Assembly (NCBI GenBank): GCA_963921825.1
Contig: OY997594.1
Span: forward strand, 9,181,001-9,245,000
Source of the DNA: Erodium maritimum
Taxonomy: Eukaryota; Streptophyta; Magnoliopsida; Geraniales; Geraniaceae
DNA: 64,000 bases
Direction of reading: 5' to 3'
Every line of letters starts with the position of its first letter. The first letter of the stretch is position 1. The translations under genes were made by a program, and so were the position numbers. The notes under the pieces were generated by a model. It was not told the origin of the DNA. It was given only the letters and a program-made list of their open reading frames with translations, and did no database searches. This document shows, in pieces, positions 45,699 to 57,923 of this stretch.

Positions 45699-46985
45699 TG
45701 AGCCATGAGAGCTTCTAGAGACTCTTTGCCTGTTGTTGGATCGGCGACTGAAAGAACACCCCACCACGACAAATCCAGAACTTGAACACTTAAATGTGGA
45801 AGGGCTTATGACGCATGGCACGAGACAGTGGAATGAGGAGATGGTCCGAAATATTTTTAACGAGAGAGACAAGTTAGCCATTCTAGTAGTGCCAACGAGT
45901 AATTCGGACTTATCGGACTCATGTACTGGTCGGGGGAACATCTAGGTCAATACTCAGTCAAGTCTGCCTACGACATGCTTAATCATGATCATACCACCCC
46001 AAATATCCAGTCAGACATCTGGACTTCAATATGGGAATTAGAGGTTCTTCCGAAGGTACACACTTTTTTTATGGCGAACATGTGCAGGGTGTCTCCAAGT
46101 AGCTTACAGACTTCGTTCGCGCAAGGTGACAATGGAGGTACTTTTCCCTATTTTTCAGGTGGGGGAGGAATCGGAATATCATCCCCTGGTCACATGTCTG
46201 GTGGTGGTATGTTAGCGTCTTAGCGGTTTAGCTCTTCCAATTGAAGTTGGGGACATCAAGGAATGATTACGATCCATTCTAGTTATCAATCCTTCGTCTA
46301 AGGGAGTAGAGGATGGTTGCCTTCTATGAGAACTCTGGAAAGCTAGAAACAAGAAGGTCTGGGAGAATGTCACCCTTAGGCCCCGACCATTCAACATACA
46401 ATGGCTCTCCTTAATGCGGGGTGGAAGCTAAGCTAAAAATCGGAAAGGGAAAATATCATCATCCCATTTCAGACAGGTAGTAGAGCAGATATGACATAGA
46501 CCTATCCGCCACAAGGGACCTGGGTCACTAAAACGGATGGAGCTTTGTTTCTTCACCGAGCCAGTTGCGAACATGATGGGTGTGTAGGGACAAGACTGGT
46601 CAACTCACTCGGGCTCGATCTTCCTCGTTTCATGGCCCCTAGAACCTAGGGTTGATAGAGGCGTACGCCATTAGAGACACACTGCAGTGGCTCGTGTAGG
46701 AACCGCGTCAGAGAGCCATCATCAGAAGTGATTGCAAGGTCATAGTGGATATGATCAACAAAAGGAGAAAATCGTCCTCTCCTCTAGGGATAGTCGTTAG
46801 GGATTGTAATTTCCTTCTATCTAGACTCGAGTATGTTCAACTCGATTTTGTTAAGCGGACAGTGAACAAAGCAACTCATTGGCTTGTCAAGACGACATGT
46901 TCCTCCCTTGTCTGGGAATGACAAAGAGGTTTATACCGGAGCCATTCCATCGTATCTTTATTGTCGACATTTAATAATATTCCTC
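45699..46985 (+). mobile_element. LINE ORF2 3' fragment (RT tail and RNase H)
   Basis: Recognisable pieces include RQWNEEMVRNIFNERDKLAI (end of the reverse transcriptase), GQYSVKSAYDML with IWELEVLPKVHTFF (the zf-RVT region of plant LINEs), and an RNase H stretch with TKTDGALFLH, AYAIRDTLQWLV, RSDCKVIVDMINK and DFVKRTVNKATHWLVK. The frame changes several times, so it is a dead, 5'-truncated copy. It lies between the two caleosin genes. Confidence 0.72.
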
Positions 46986-47600
46986 GTTTAAGCTAAAACA
47001 ATGATCGGTAGTCATATTGTCTTCAATAATTGATGTCAGAGTTTTGTTTTTTGCTATAAAGAAATACAAGGAAATTCTTTTTAGCTTAATATACCCCACA
47101 ACTCAGCACCAACACTTACTCCCAAACAAGTATATTTCCAAACAATTGATGTCAGAGTTACATTTATCATTTATGTGAAAAATAGATTAGACTTTGTAAA
47201 CTATTGTAAATCCTAGTCTTATATGTCTAGATCTCACTGTAAAATTAGTGTCTATTCCTTCGTAGCGGTCTACTAGAACCCTTAAAACTTCATGAACTAC
47301 AAACCTAGCGGCTGATTTTTATAGTTCCCTATAACAAACGTGACAAATCCGTTGCTTAGCTAAATAAAGAATTGCTCTCTGGCTTTTATATATAAAATGT
47401 AGGACTCACTACGAAAGGTAACGGACCACAAAAAGTGAGTGAAGCCTAAGCATTTAAGACGTATACTTTGCATGACAAAATCTTGCATGAGAATGCAAAT
47501 TGGATGGTCACACTTATAGTGATTCAATCGTTTTGTTTCAAACATGTATCTGACTTGATTCATGATTAGCCTAAAGCTCAAAACACACATAAAATGTTGC
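46986..47600. other. Intergenic sequence upstream of caleosin 2
   Basis: AT-rich with no gene. It contains a 16-bp direct repeat AATTGATGTCAGAGTT at 47029-47044 and 47144-47159. Confidence 0.5.
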
Positions 47601-47721
47601 CAACAAGTAAATGTTAACGTACAATCAAATGAATTTGTAGTTCATTTTTGTTGGCTATATATAGAGTTATAATAAATAGTCTTTCTTCTTTTCTTCCTTT
47701 GCATATGGTTCTGGTTCTCTC

Positions 47722-47729
47722 TTTAAATA
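47722..47729 (+). promoter_or_regulatory. TATA-like box of caleosin 2
   Basis: TTTAAATA within CTCTTTAAATACACAA, 65 bp before the ATG, matching the caleosin 1 promoter. Confidence 0.6.
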
Positions 47730-47786
47730 CACAATATGTGATCATATATCTATAACTCATAACGAACAAAAAGAAGAGAGAATAAA

Positions 47787-49421
47787 ATGCAGAGCAGTGT
47801 GTTTTCACTCCCATCTTCTTCGTCGACAGTAATGATCTCACTCTCTGGTTCTCGTCTCCTAAACTCCATTTCCTACCCAAGAAACTATTCAGTGTTATGT
47901 TCATCAAAACACAATTCTGAATCATTTCCTCCAACTAATAACAATTCCAACGTAAAAGATGGATTGTTTAAGGAACTAGAAATGACAGGAGAGAAGGAGA
48001 ATTGTCCAAAGCCCAAGCCAATGCCCACAAAAGATATGACTGCTCTTCAAAGGCACGTGAGTTTCTTCGACCGCAACCACGACGGCTACGTCTTCCCATG
48101 CGAGACCTATCAAGGTATGTGTGTTTATATGAGCTTTGTGTTCATGGGATTTTTGTGGGTTTGTAGGTTTATGTGGGAAATTTGGAATGTTTTTAGGGTT
48201 AAAGGCCATTGGAGTTAACGAGTTCTTGTCCATCTTGGCCGCCGTCTTCATTAACGTCACCTTCAGTGGAAGCACTCGACCTGTATGTTGTTAGGATACA
48301 TATATGGTTTTGGTCGGTTTAAGTTTTTAATTGAGTTGTTCCTCTGTTCTAAAGCGACTTGGTGACATAATTTCAGGGAAAGTTTCCTGACCCGCTTTTC
48401 CCGATAGCGGTGGAGAACATTGCTAAGGCTGAACATGGGAGTCACTCTGGTATCTATGATCACGATGGAACGTACGATGATAACTGTTGCCATTGATTAA
48501 GACTACTTTATAAGGTCTATATATTTGGTTTATGAATGTTGTGACTTCTTGTTAATTATGTAGCTTTAATGAAAAGAAGTTCGATGAGACGTTTGAGAAG
48601 TATGCTAAATCACAAGACGATGCATTGACGGTTGTGGAGCTAGTGCAAATGGTTCTCGGGAACTTGAAATTCCTAGACTTCCAAGGAGGGTTAGTTTCCA
48701 TTTAATTGAATGCATTAATATCGTAACTAATAACTATTTATAAACAACAGGGTTTGGTCTCAATAACGGTGGTTTGCGTCCTTCTGCCCTAACAATTTAT
48801 CTTTATGAATTCGATTATCAGTGATCTACATGTAATATAGATATATAATGAGAGACAATCACGTGCGAATTTTTCTTACGGTATAAACCTACGAATTTCA
48901 AATCTGGTTTGAAAAAAATCGTAAACATGGTTTGAGAAAATAACAACCCAGTTTGAGAAAACAACATTTTATTTTGAGAAAATAACATTTCTTGTCTGAA
49001 AAACTTTTTGTATGAAAATATTCATCTCAGACCAGAGTTGCTATTTTTTCAAACCGTATAAACTGTTTTTGTGAGTTTGCATGTTTTCAGTGTAACAACT
49101 GGTTCGCACTTGATTGTACTCCGATATATAGTAGCCCAAATATCTAACATATATATAGAACCGTAAATGTATATGATACATATTTTATTTTAAATATTCC
49201 CAACAGGGGTTAGTAAAGTTAGGATAAGATTATGATTTATTGTGTTATGGCACAGGACGGTGTCGATAGTGGAATGGGGAGCATTGTATATGATATTCAA
49301 GGACGGGAATGGACTGCTCACGAAAGATACAATGAAAAGTTGTTACGATGGAAGCCTTTTTGAGTCGATGCAGAAGGATATATTGAGGAAGAAGAGAAAG
49401 ATGAAAAAACAGAAGAATTAG
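47787..49421 (+). CDS. Caleosin / peroxygenase 2, 266 aa
   Basis: Exons 47787-48114, 48197-48282, 48377-48471, 48564-48689, 49256-49421. The three middle exons are 86, 95 and 126 bases, the same as in caleosin 1, so the pair arose by tandem duplication. The EF-hand loop DRNHDGYVFPCE is at 95-106 and keeps the Ca ligands but has Cys in place of the usual Trp. Candidate haem ligands are His90 (QRHVSF) and His158 (KAEHGS). The membrane hairpin (EFLSILAAVFINVTF) has no proline at all, so the proline knot is gone. The C-terminus ends in a basic tail (KKRKMKKQKN) absent from caleosin 1. The Ser-rich N-terminal extension is shared (MQSSVFSLPSS against MQSTLFSFPVS). The frame is intact. Peroxygenase chemistry is likely; lipid-droplet targeting is less certain. 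Confidence 0.9.
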
Positions 49422-50640
49422 AGATTTTGATTATATATGCAAGGAAAAGTGTAATCATTTCATTCCCACACTTAAAATACCACCATTAGATCTATAAACT
49501 TGACTGTTGCTATATTTTCTACAAAACATATAAATACATGAAAGTAAGGAAATTATTGTTTTATGTTTCAATACAGTCATATTAGCACTTTAAAATTTAT
49601 TAACTACCTACCTTTTTTAATTAGTGAGCAAACAAGGGATTGAGTCTTAGGTTATAAGGACATATCAGATCATGGCCTTCACATTTAAGCTAATGTGAAG
49701 AGTTACCCGAGTATATATATACATATAAGAGGACAATCAGGTGTGAATTATTTTTAAGATATGAAACTGCGAATTCTTTTACATCTGTCCATCTTGTATA
49801 ACTGGGGTTTGCGTTTGAGAGCATGAATTAGTATCCAATACCATCCACGCGTGTCTATTTAAGGGCAAAACATGTATTTCCGTCATCTACCTAGTTGGAG
49901 ATCCAGTGCAAGAAATTGAGATCGCAGATGAGATTGAAACCAACTACAATTCGTTGAGACTCGATACCAAACAAAAACTGAGAACCAATTCGTTGGAGAT
50001 CGCAACTGAAAACCAGTTTGTCGAAGATCGCAACAGAGATCGATGATGATATTTGCTAAAATGACAGGATTTGTTCACAGAGGTCGAAAATCATCAATCG
50101 AGATGTCATCTACCATATGTAAATACAAATCTTCACACCAAAAAAGGATATTCTTCTACTGTCTCTATGAATTTCGTTTTTTGCATCACCTAAAACGTCC
50201 TAATCATGTTTAGTGTTGCGTAAATTTGGAATGCATGTATTCTCAAACTGATTAGTAGTATTTGTTGCCTCCATTCTCAATCTTGTTGTTCTGTATCTGC
50301 AAACGAGAATGATTGTATCCTCAATCTGACTCTCTGTTGTTCTGTGCATGTTATCTTACCTTGTCTTTCTAAATTTACAAACTGGGATTACTGTATCCTC
50401 ATCTATCTCTCTGCTGAGTTCATTTCTATTATCTTACCTTGTTGTGTTCTCTCTCAATTCATGTCTCATTTGAAACGCTGATACATCAAATGTGTTATGA
50501 GAATATAGAATTCTCGTTTTGCAAATCACATGAGTAGTTAAATGGTTTATGACCAACTAATGAGAGATCGCCAACATGACAGACACAGTAGACGTGACAA
50601 AGAATTAAAGGGCCCACTAACCCTTCTATGTCCTACATTT
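49422..50640. other. Intergenic region after caleosin 2
   Basis: No gene recognised. Repetitive phrases such as 'gagatcgcaac tgaaaacca' at about 49930-50040 give local imperfect repeats. Confidence 0.45.
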
Positions 50641-50760
50641 TTCTATATATACACACCTTTGTAGCCACACAATACTCAACCTCAACACATCCAAATCACA
50701 ACCAAAAACTATATCCCAAGCATAAATAAAGGATCCTTGTAGTAGCAAGAAGGGAACAAC

Positions 50761-50981
50761 GACCAAGGTTAGTTGCCGTTTGCAGAGCCCAGAGACTAGA
50801 GACGCCGCCGACAACAAAACCCCCTCTCCCCCCTTGAATTTGGACCGAGACGACCGACAATCGAGTCGAAAGTGTAACTTGACGCCGAATCCCTAACTCG
50901 GGGAGAAGAGCACGAAGAGCGCGAAGAGTAACGACCACGGTTACTGGCCGTTTGCAGTTCCCAGAGACACCGGAGACAACA
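50761..50981. repeat. Degenerate 172-bp direct repeat at the Gypsy insertion site
   Basis: GACCAAGGTTAGTTGCCGTT (50761) and GACCACGGTTACTGGCCGTT (50933) begin two related units. Both continue TTGCAG..CCCAGAGAC and reach a GACAACA. The Gypsy LTR starts right after that point in the second unit. Confidence 0.6.
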
Positions 50982-53863
50982 TGTCACGCCCCTAATCCGG
51001 TTTTGACCGGACTCGAGACGTGACTATCGATTTATAGTAAAATAAGAAGAATAACAATAAATAAAGTTCCAAATGATATAAAACCTTAAAAATGTAAAAA
51101 GTCACAGCTCAATCAGTAAAGTACGAAATCCAACATAAAAGAAAAGGTACACGTCTCTAAAACTAGCTAAACCCTCAACAGCTCCCAAGCTCCGAGAGTC
51201 CGGCTAGTAATGCTCCCGCTCAACACCTGAAACACCACAAATACAGGAGGGGTGAGCTTACACTCAGTAGGGAAAATGCATAACCAGGTCACCCTTTTTT
51301 GGTTTAACGATTATGCTTTCTCAATTTTAGTCCAAATCCCGAATACGAAGAACTGCGAATACATTGAAATGTAGGAGTAAAACGAGTATTTAACAATTTC
51401 AAGGAGTCAACAACAACCATAGGAAAATAAGGGAATCAATGCATTTCTTAAATAATCAATAACGGATAGGGCGTTCAATTAATGTCGTGGTACATGAAGT
51501 CACCACCCTCCGATCCACAATACTCGTTGTGCCATGTCGGATTTTCCCTCGGTCCAGAGGAGACGCATAACGTCAAGGATACCGGTAACAACCCCTGAGG
51601 GCGCTTATCGTCGGGATTCTAGGAAATGTTTCCAAAGGACCATATGTCATAGGGAGCCAAGGTATTTCTCCCGCATGACGCATACACTTGGGTGAATCAA
51701 CCAATAACCATTCCCCGCAGGGTAAACCATCCAATTGCCCCGCAGGGTCCAATAACCAATGCCCCGCAGGGTCCAATCCACCGGCTATGATATTATCCCA
51801 CATCGGCACTTCATTCGGTGTAGGTACCATACCGAATACTGACTATGATACTACCCTACACCGGCACTTCCTTCGGTGTGGGTACCATATCGGATACCAA
51901 GTCATCGGTTTAGGTACTACCCCACACCATCATTCCCCTTTGGTGTGGGTACCTTACATGCACTACCCCACCCGCAGCGTGGGTGCCATACCGATATAGA
52001 TCTCAACTCGAAGACTCACAAGAGAATAACATACTCAACAATCAAGTGCAACCAACGCTTAACAAATCACAATTTTCTCACAACACACCACAAGAATCAA
52101 TATAACCTTACACTTACCAATTACTTACCAACCACGATCCATTGGTCCATCGATCACCTGATCGTACCGTTTGGCACAATCAGTCATACTCGATCCTCTA
52201 TTCAATCATTCAATCATTCAAGCATTCAATCAAATAAGCATTTAAGCATTCAAGCATGTAATCAATCTAGTTTCATTAGACTCTTGATTATCATAATGAC
52301 TAGCAACCAAAGCATGTGAGCTAACACAACTAATCCGAGGGCTCATCACGGCCTCTCTACCTGTAAATCAATTCCCAAGTATTGAAAGCGAGTTACACTA
52401 GTGATTCACATCCTCAGCATGCTTACTAGACACGACCGGTTATTAGTAATTGAAAAACATTTATTCTAGTTATTCGCATCCTATATGCAATTCTAGGACC
52501 TTTCCGATTTGATTAACCTAATAGGCATACTAGTATTAAAAAAACACGAGGAGTTAGGACTTTCCCTACCTTGTGGTCTTCCTACGAACAAATACTCCTA
52601 TCAACAGCTGTCCGGCTAGCCTCGTCTCCTCGGGTGAAGTCCTAGCTCTCGGGCGAAGTCCAAGTCCGAGTCTGGGTTTAACAGAAAAAGGGTCCCAATC
52701 AGTTCGGGTTCAGATCGAACCGTTCTTTAAACTATCAGATCTTCTTTTTAATTAAACTGTTAAGTCCAATACAAGTCTGATTTAATCCAAAGTGTAGCCA
52801 AATTAATTAATATTAAATTAATCTTTTTGTCCAGACCCGACCGACCCGAGTCCGACCCGAAACCCGACATGAACCCGGAAACCGACCCGGATCCAGGTCC
52901 AGACCCGGACCGACCCGTGCCCGACCCAGACCCGGATCCAGACCCGAGTCCGGACCCGAAACCCAGAGTCAGTCCAGGCCGAGGCCCGAACCAGATTCGA
53001 GCCCGAGGCCCAAATCCAGTTACGGCCGAGGCCCAACTAAGCTCCGGGCCCGAGCCCAAGGACTCGACCTCATCCGGTCTGAGCTAGGAACGTCGATGGT
53101 CGGAGCTAGGGTTCCGGCGGCTCCGGCGCTGGCGGTGACGACGATTTTGACGGCGGTTGAGGTCCGGGAACAAGAAGAGACGGGTGGATGGTGCGAGGCC
53201 CGAGCCCTTCCGGCCAGATCTGACGGCCAAAGAGCTCGCCGGCGTGCGAGTTCCAGATATGGAACTCGAGCACTCCGGCGACGCTCTCCGGTCATGTCCG
53301 ACCCCCAAACGAGCTCGGGTTCGCGTTTTCAGGTGAAGAAGAGGATGAGGAAGGTGATTCTGGTGAGGGTTTAACTCACCGTCACTGAATCTCCCCGGAT
53401 CTGGCACGGTGGCGCTTGAAATCGCCGGCGGTGGTCTTGAATCGAAGAGGGAGAAGACTGGTGGAAGCTCGCTTATGGGTTTTTGGGGGTTTTGTCGCGG
53501 CTGAGAGAAGAAGAAGGAGGAGAAGAAGAAGAAGGTGAAGGTGAACTCGAAGGAGGTGGGTGGTGGTCGGAGAAGGAGAGGCGCGAAGGGGCGTCTGGTT
53601 CGAGTCGTGAGAGAGAATCGAGCGAGAGGTTAGGGATGCCTCGATAATCGCGCGTGCATAGTGGCACTGAAGCGGCGCTGAGTCCTTTTTATGGCTAGGG
53701 TTCGGTTTGGGCTGGGTCTTCGCTTGGGTCAGGCCCAAAACGCGTCTGACTAGCCCAATCTAGCCCAGACTCCTTTTTTTTTTCAACAACACTCGTTGCA
53801 AATATCTACCCTCACGCCTCGTTTTTCAGAAAACAACCCTTTTTAAATAGGTGGGGTTTTACA
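50982..53863 (-). repeat. 3' LTR of the minus-strand chromovirus, 2882 bp
   Basis: Plus-strand TGTCACGCCCCTAATCCGG at the left and GTGGGGTTTTACA at the right; on the minus strand a purine tract (GGGGTAGAC) immediately precedes it. It contains a GACCCGG-rich tract at about 52830-53060, as in the solo LTR at 3558. Confidence 0.82.
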
Positions 53864-53914
53864 GTCTACCCCGCTTAAAAGAATTTCGTCCTCGAAATTT
53901 AAAACAGACGTACC

Positions 53915-54196
53915 TCAAGCATCGAACAGGTGGGGATACTTCTCCCGGATCTCGTCCTCGCGCTCCCAGGTCGACTCAGCTCCCTGGTGCCTCCACTGCA
54001 CTCGTACCAAAGGGATAGTCATCTTCCGCAAGACCTTCTCTCCCGTATCCACGATCTGGATAGGCTGCTCCTCATAAGAGACATCGTCAGCTACCTCGAT
54101 GTCCGTCCACTCGATAACATGAGAGGGATCTGCGGTGTACTTCTGCAGTTGGGAAACATGGACAACGTTATGCACGTTCCCAAGCTGTGGTGGCAA
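53915..54196 (-). pseudogene. Integrase C-terminus with chromodomain
   Basis: The minus-strand reading ends with VLRKMTIPLVRVQWRHQG, then ESTWEREDEIREKYPHLF, the chromodomain of chromoviral integrases, thought to steer insertion towards histone-marked heterochromatin. The upstream GNVHNVVHVSQLQKY block is the usual GPY/F-proximal segment. Confidence 0.85.
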
Positions 54197-54598
54197 TGCT
54201 AGGCGTTAAGCCATTGCTCCAACTCTGTCCAAGATCTCAAAGGGTCCGATGAATCTCGGGGACAACTTGCCTCCTCCGCGGTTGAACCGCAATAGGCCCT
54301 TCTTCGGGCTCACCCTCAGAAATACATGGTCTCCGACCGCGAACTCAAGCGGTCTGCAACGTCTGTCTGCATAGCTCTTCTAGCGACTCTATGCGGTCTT
54401 CAACCGCTCTCTAATCAATGCGACCTTCTCGGTCGTCTCTCTGACCATACCTGGCCCAAGTAAACTTCGATCCCCTACCTCAGCCCAACATACAGGCGAC
54501 CTACACGGTCTGCCGTACAAACCCTCAAATGGTGCCATCCCAATGCTGGACTGATAACTGTTGTTGTAAGCGAACTCTGCTAACGGTAGGTGATCCTC

Positions 54599-55180
54599 CT
54601 ATGATCCCCGAAAGTCCAGCACACAAGCACGCAGCATATCCTCCAAAATCTGTATAGTGCGCTCTGACTGTCCATCTGTCTGTGGGTCATAAGCTGTACT
54701 AAGCAGCACCGCAGTCCCCAACGCCTTCTGCAGGCTCTTCCAAAATCTGGATGTGAAGAGAGGATCTCTATCAGATATAACTGACACCGGTACTCCATGA
54801 AGGCGAATAATCTCTCTAACGTATAACGGGCTCAACACATCAATAGTGTCGGTCATCCACATGGCTAAAAAGTGTGCCGACTTGGTCAGTCGGTCAACCA
54901 CTACCCAAATAGCATCCTGCCCTTTCGGTGACCTCGGTAATCCACACACAAAATCCATAGCAACGTGCTCCCACTTCCACTCGGAGATTGGTAAAGGCTG
55001 TAACAAGCCGGCGGGACGCTGATGCTCGGCCTTCGCCTGCTTGCAGGTGAGGCATCTCGAAAAAAAATCTGCGACTGCTCTACGCATCCCGCTCCACCAG
55101 AACTGCCGTCGGATGTCTCTATACATCTTGGTGCCACCTGGGTGCACAGCAAGACGGGAGTGATGACACTCTCTCAACAC
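54599..55180 (-). pseudogene. Integrase zinc finger and catalytic core
   Basis: The minus-strand reading has the HHCC-type finger ([27 protein letters not shown]) and core blocks ([68 protein letters not shown]). These are typical of Ty3/Gypsy, Tekay-like. Confidence 0.87.
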
Positions 55181-55396
55181 AGTGTCCCTACAGCCTCGTG
55201 GTACGAAAAATCGTCCTCTATAACGAAGACTCTAATCAGCACTCAACTTCCAACCCTTGATCTCAACACCGTCGCTTAGTCTCTCACGAACCCCTACCGA
55301 CTCGGCATCCTCGGCATGTGCCTCCAGTACCCGAGCAACCAACGTGGGATGAGCCACTAATGCACATAAAGCCATACTATCTGTGACCTCCTCTAG

Positions 55397-55825
55397 CTAA
55401 AGTCTGAATGAGCTCAACTCCTCCAGCATGTCCCATTCTCGGACAGCCATACTAGCAACGCAATGAGTCGACTTCCTGCTAAGGGCATCGGCGACGACAT
55501 TCGCCTTCCCCGGATGATAGAGCAGCTCGAAGTCGTACTCCTCAAGTAACTCCATCCATCGCCTTTGGCGCATGTTCAGGTCGCGCTGGGAGAAAACATA
55601 CTTGAGGCTCTTGTGATCCGAGAACACCCTGAAACGCTCACCGTACAGATAGTGTCTCCAGCTCTTTAGAGCAAATACCACTGCTGCCAGCTCTAGATCA
55701 TGGGTCGGGTAGTTGCGCTCATGTACCTTCAACTGTCTCAAGCCATAAGCAACTACCTTCCCGGACTGCATCAACACACAACCCAGTCCCTCGCCTGAGG
55801 CGTCACGGTACACATCACGGTACAA
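55397..55825 (-). pseudogene. Gypsy RNase H domain
   Basis: The minus-strand reading has [59 protein letters not shown] and [20 protein letters not shown], the standard RT-linked RNase H of Gypsy elements. It ends at the insert boundary. Confidence 0.85.
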
Positions 55826-57305
55826 ATACAGAATTTAACAGAGAGTTTTCTTATCTTGAATCAAGTGAAGAGAGATCAAGGGCACGTGTTCATTGAGTTC
55901 ATTCCATAAAATTGAACACGTTCGATTGTAGCAATGTCGATTTATTTTAGAGGCAACGAGTTGTCTCGACTCTAGTCCTAACTTCTTTCGAACGATTCGG
56001 ACCCTAATGGAATCTAACCACCGAGTTCTTTCGAACCTCGATGTAGGAAGACCCAAAGCGTTAAACTCTATGACAACTTCTAACTTTCGACCAAACAAGT
56101 ATATAGCTATTGCAATTGTATTAACCCCGCAAGTCTATACCTATGATCGATTTTTGACTTAATTAGAATCCTCCTCTTTCGAGCGACGAATGCTAATTCA
56201 AAACAATTACCAAGCCTACACGGGAGGTAAAGCATTAAGCACAAATCAATCATAGACACTAATACAAATCAACAAGCACCGCAATCGAATCATTCAAAAT
56301 ATGGAAATCCCTACTCTAATCCCCCATAGCCCTAGAAATTGGGGGTTTAGGTGTTCATGGTGAGAAAATAAAAGAATGAAAAGAAGCAAACAATTAAACT
56401 CATAATCAAGATGAAAGTTGAGATACAATCACCGAATTAATCGTCCAAAGCTTGATCTTCTCTTCCTTCAATCTCTAACCTTGATGCTCTTGAAAATCCA
56501 CCAAAAGAACTTCACTTGTGTAGCCAACAATGGAGTTTGTCTCCAAAAATCAACACTCAAATAAATCTCAAATTGATTCTCTACCCACAAATTAATTTGA
56601 TTCTCAACAAACAATACAAGATAAAAAGCTTTCTCTAAAAAAAAGGAATAAAAACTATACAAAAATGGTGCTTCGTGTTCTCGGTTCTGTGTACAAAAAA
56701 TCGTGAAGCAGGAGCTCTCTCAATAATGAAGCAAATCCCCTCTATGAATTGCGGCTGTGTAATCCCAATAAATGTAGCCCTAGGATCAACCAATCAGAGG
56801 AGAGACAAATGGCAAGAGAGGAGAGAAGAGCCAACGCCACGTGTCGATCAATGAGAAGTCCAAACATGTTAGGAAGGGACCAGCGCCACGTGTCAGCAAA
56901 ATAAGGCGCCACATGTGATGGAGAAGAGGAGCTGGTCAAAGTTGACCCGTCTGAGTTGACCAGGGCGCTGCCACCTGTCATCCCCTGGTGCAATCCTCCA
57001 TTTTTGCTCTTTTTCGCTCTTTCGCTCGCTCCGACTTCGTTTGAACTCCGATTGATCTCGTTCTTGCGCCAAAAAATTCCTCTTTTCAAGACCTACAAAA
57101 CAAGACCAATCATGAATATATTTCGGAACGAACAAAATCGACCATTTGACGGTCCACAACCATGAAAACACTCAAAATGCATCGGTTTTCCATCAAACAC
57201 CGAACACACCGAGAAAAAAAATTATTTATACTAAATCTAAATATATGATAGAGAATCGGGACCAAAAGCCTATAAACTCGATATAATGTGGCCCTTTTAA
57301 GTGTT
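55826..57305. mobile_element. Unidentified 1.5-kb insert between gag and RNase H
   Basis: Sequence unlike the surrounding element: AT-rich, with 'agccctagaa attgggggtt tagg' at about 56329-56352 and CACGTGTC blocks at 56836 and 56887. The minus-strand start reads TGCGGGTGCATTTTAACAC. It may be an LTR or other non-coding element, but I found no partner copy. Boundaries are approximate. Confidence 0.4.
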
Positions 57306-57923
57306 AAAATGCACCCGCATCAACTGCCACCAATAGTAGGCCTCTCCCTCGAGCTGAAATGTAGCGAATGATACTCTCAGATGTCCCTCAGATACTCCAG
57401 AGGTATCGAGGTTACGAGTAACTCGCTCCAACCAACTTGCGGCTACCTCGGGGTCTGCTCCCCAGGAGTAGACCGGTGTACCGAGTCTACGAAAATCCCT
57501 GAGGGCCTGGGCCGTGGAGCTGTCAAGCTGGCATGGCCTCTCACTAGCGACTGCTGCGGCAGTAGGTACGGGCTCTGGTGTCGGTGCTGCAGTCCGTTGC
57601 TGCGCGCTCATGGCTTCCAGCACTGCACGAACCACCTCCTCTAGAGGGGTCATCTGAGTCGGCTCAGCGAGTGGAGAAGTCCTGGGTGGTGACTCTGATG
57701 GTCCACCCTCAAAACTCTGGTGCTCTGTAAAAGCAGCACCCTGGGCGTCAACTGCCCTTGCCTGCTCAGAGGCAGGTGTCTGACTCGGGTCCTTAGCTGG
57801 GCGGCTCGTGGTACCTCTCGGAGCGTACATACGAGGCATGTCGTCTATCTGCCTACACGGATAACGCACATGTTCAGTTTCCAGTTTAGAACAAACAGTT
57901 CGATCAAACACAAAGACGTTCAC
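57297..57923 (-). pseudogene. Gypsy gag of the minus-strand chromovirus
   Basis: The minus-strand reading has a Pro/Ala/Ser-rich N-terminus, then QLDSSTAQALRDFRRLGTPV and DPEVAASWLERVTRNLD, then FQLEGEAYYWWQL, the core of plant Gypsy gag. It is homologous to the gag start of the plus-strand element at about 63240-63690 (TEHQSF and AQALMDFHKLSTPI blocks). Confidence 0.82.

Noticed and set aside
51573-52319. Frames of 85-147 codons in the LTR at 50982-53863
   Set aside because: LTR sequence; composition reflects short GGTGTGGGTACC-type repeats and CAATCA runs.
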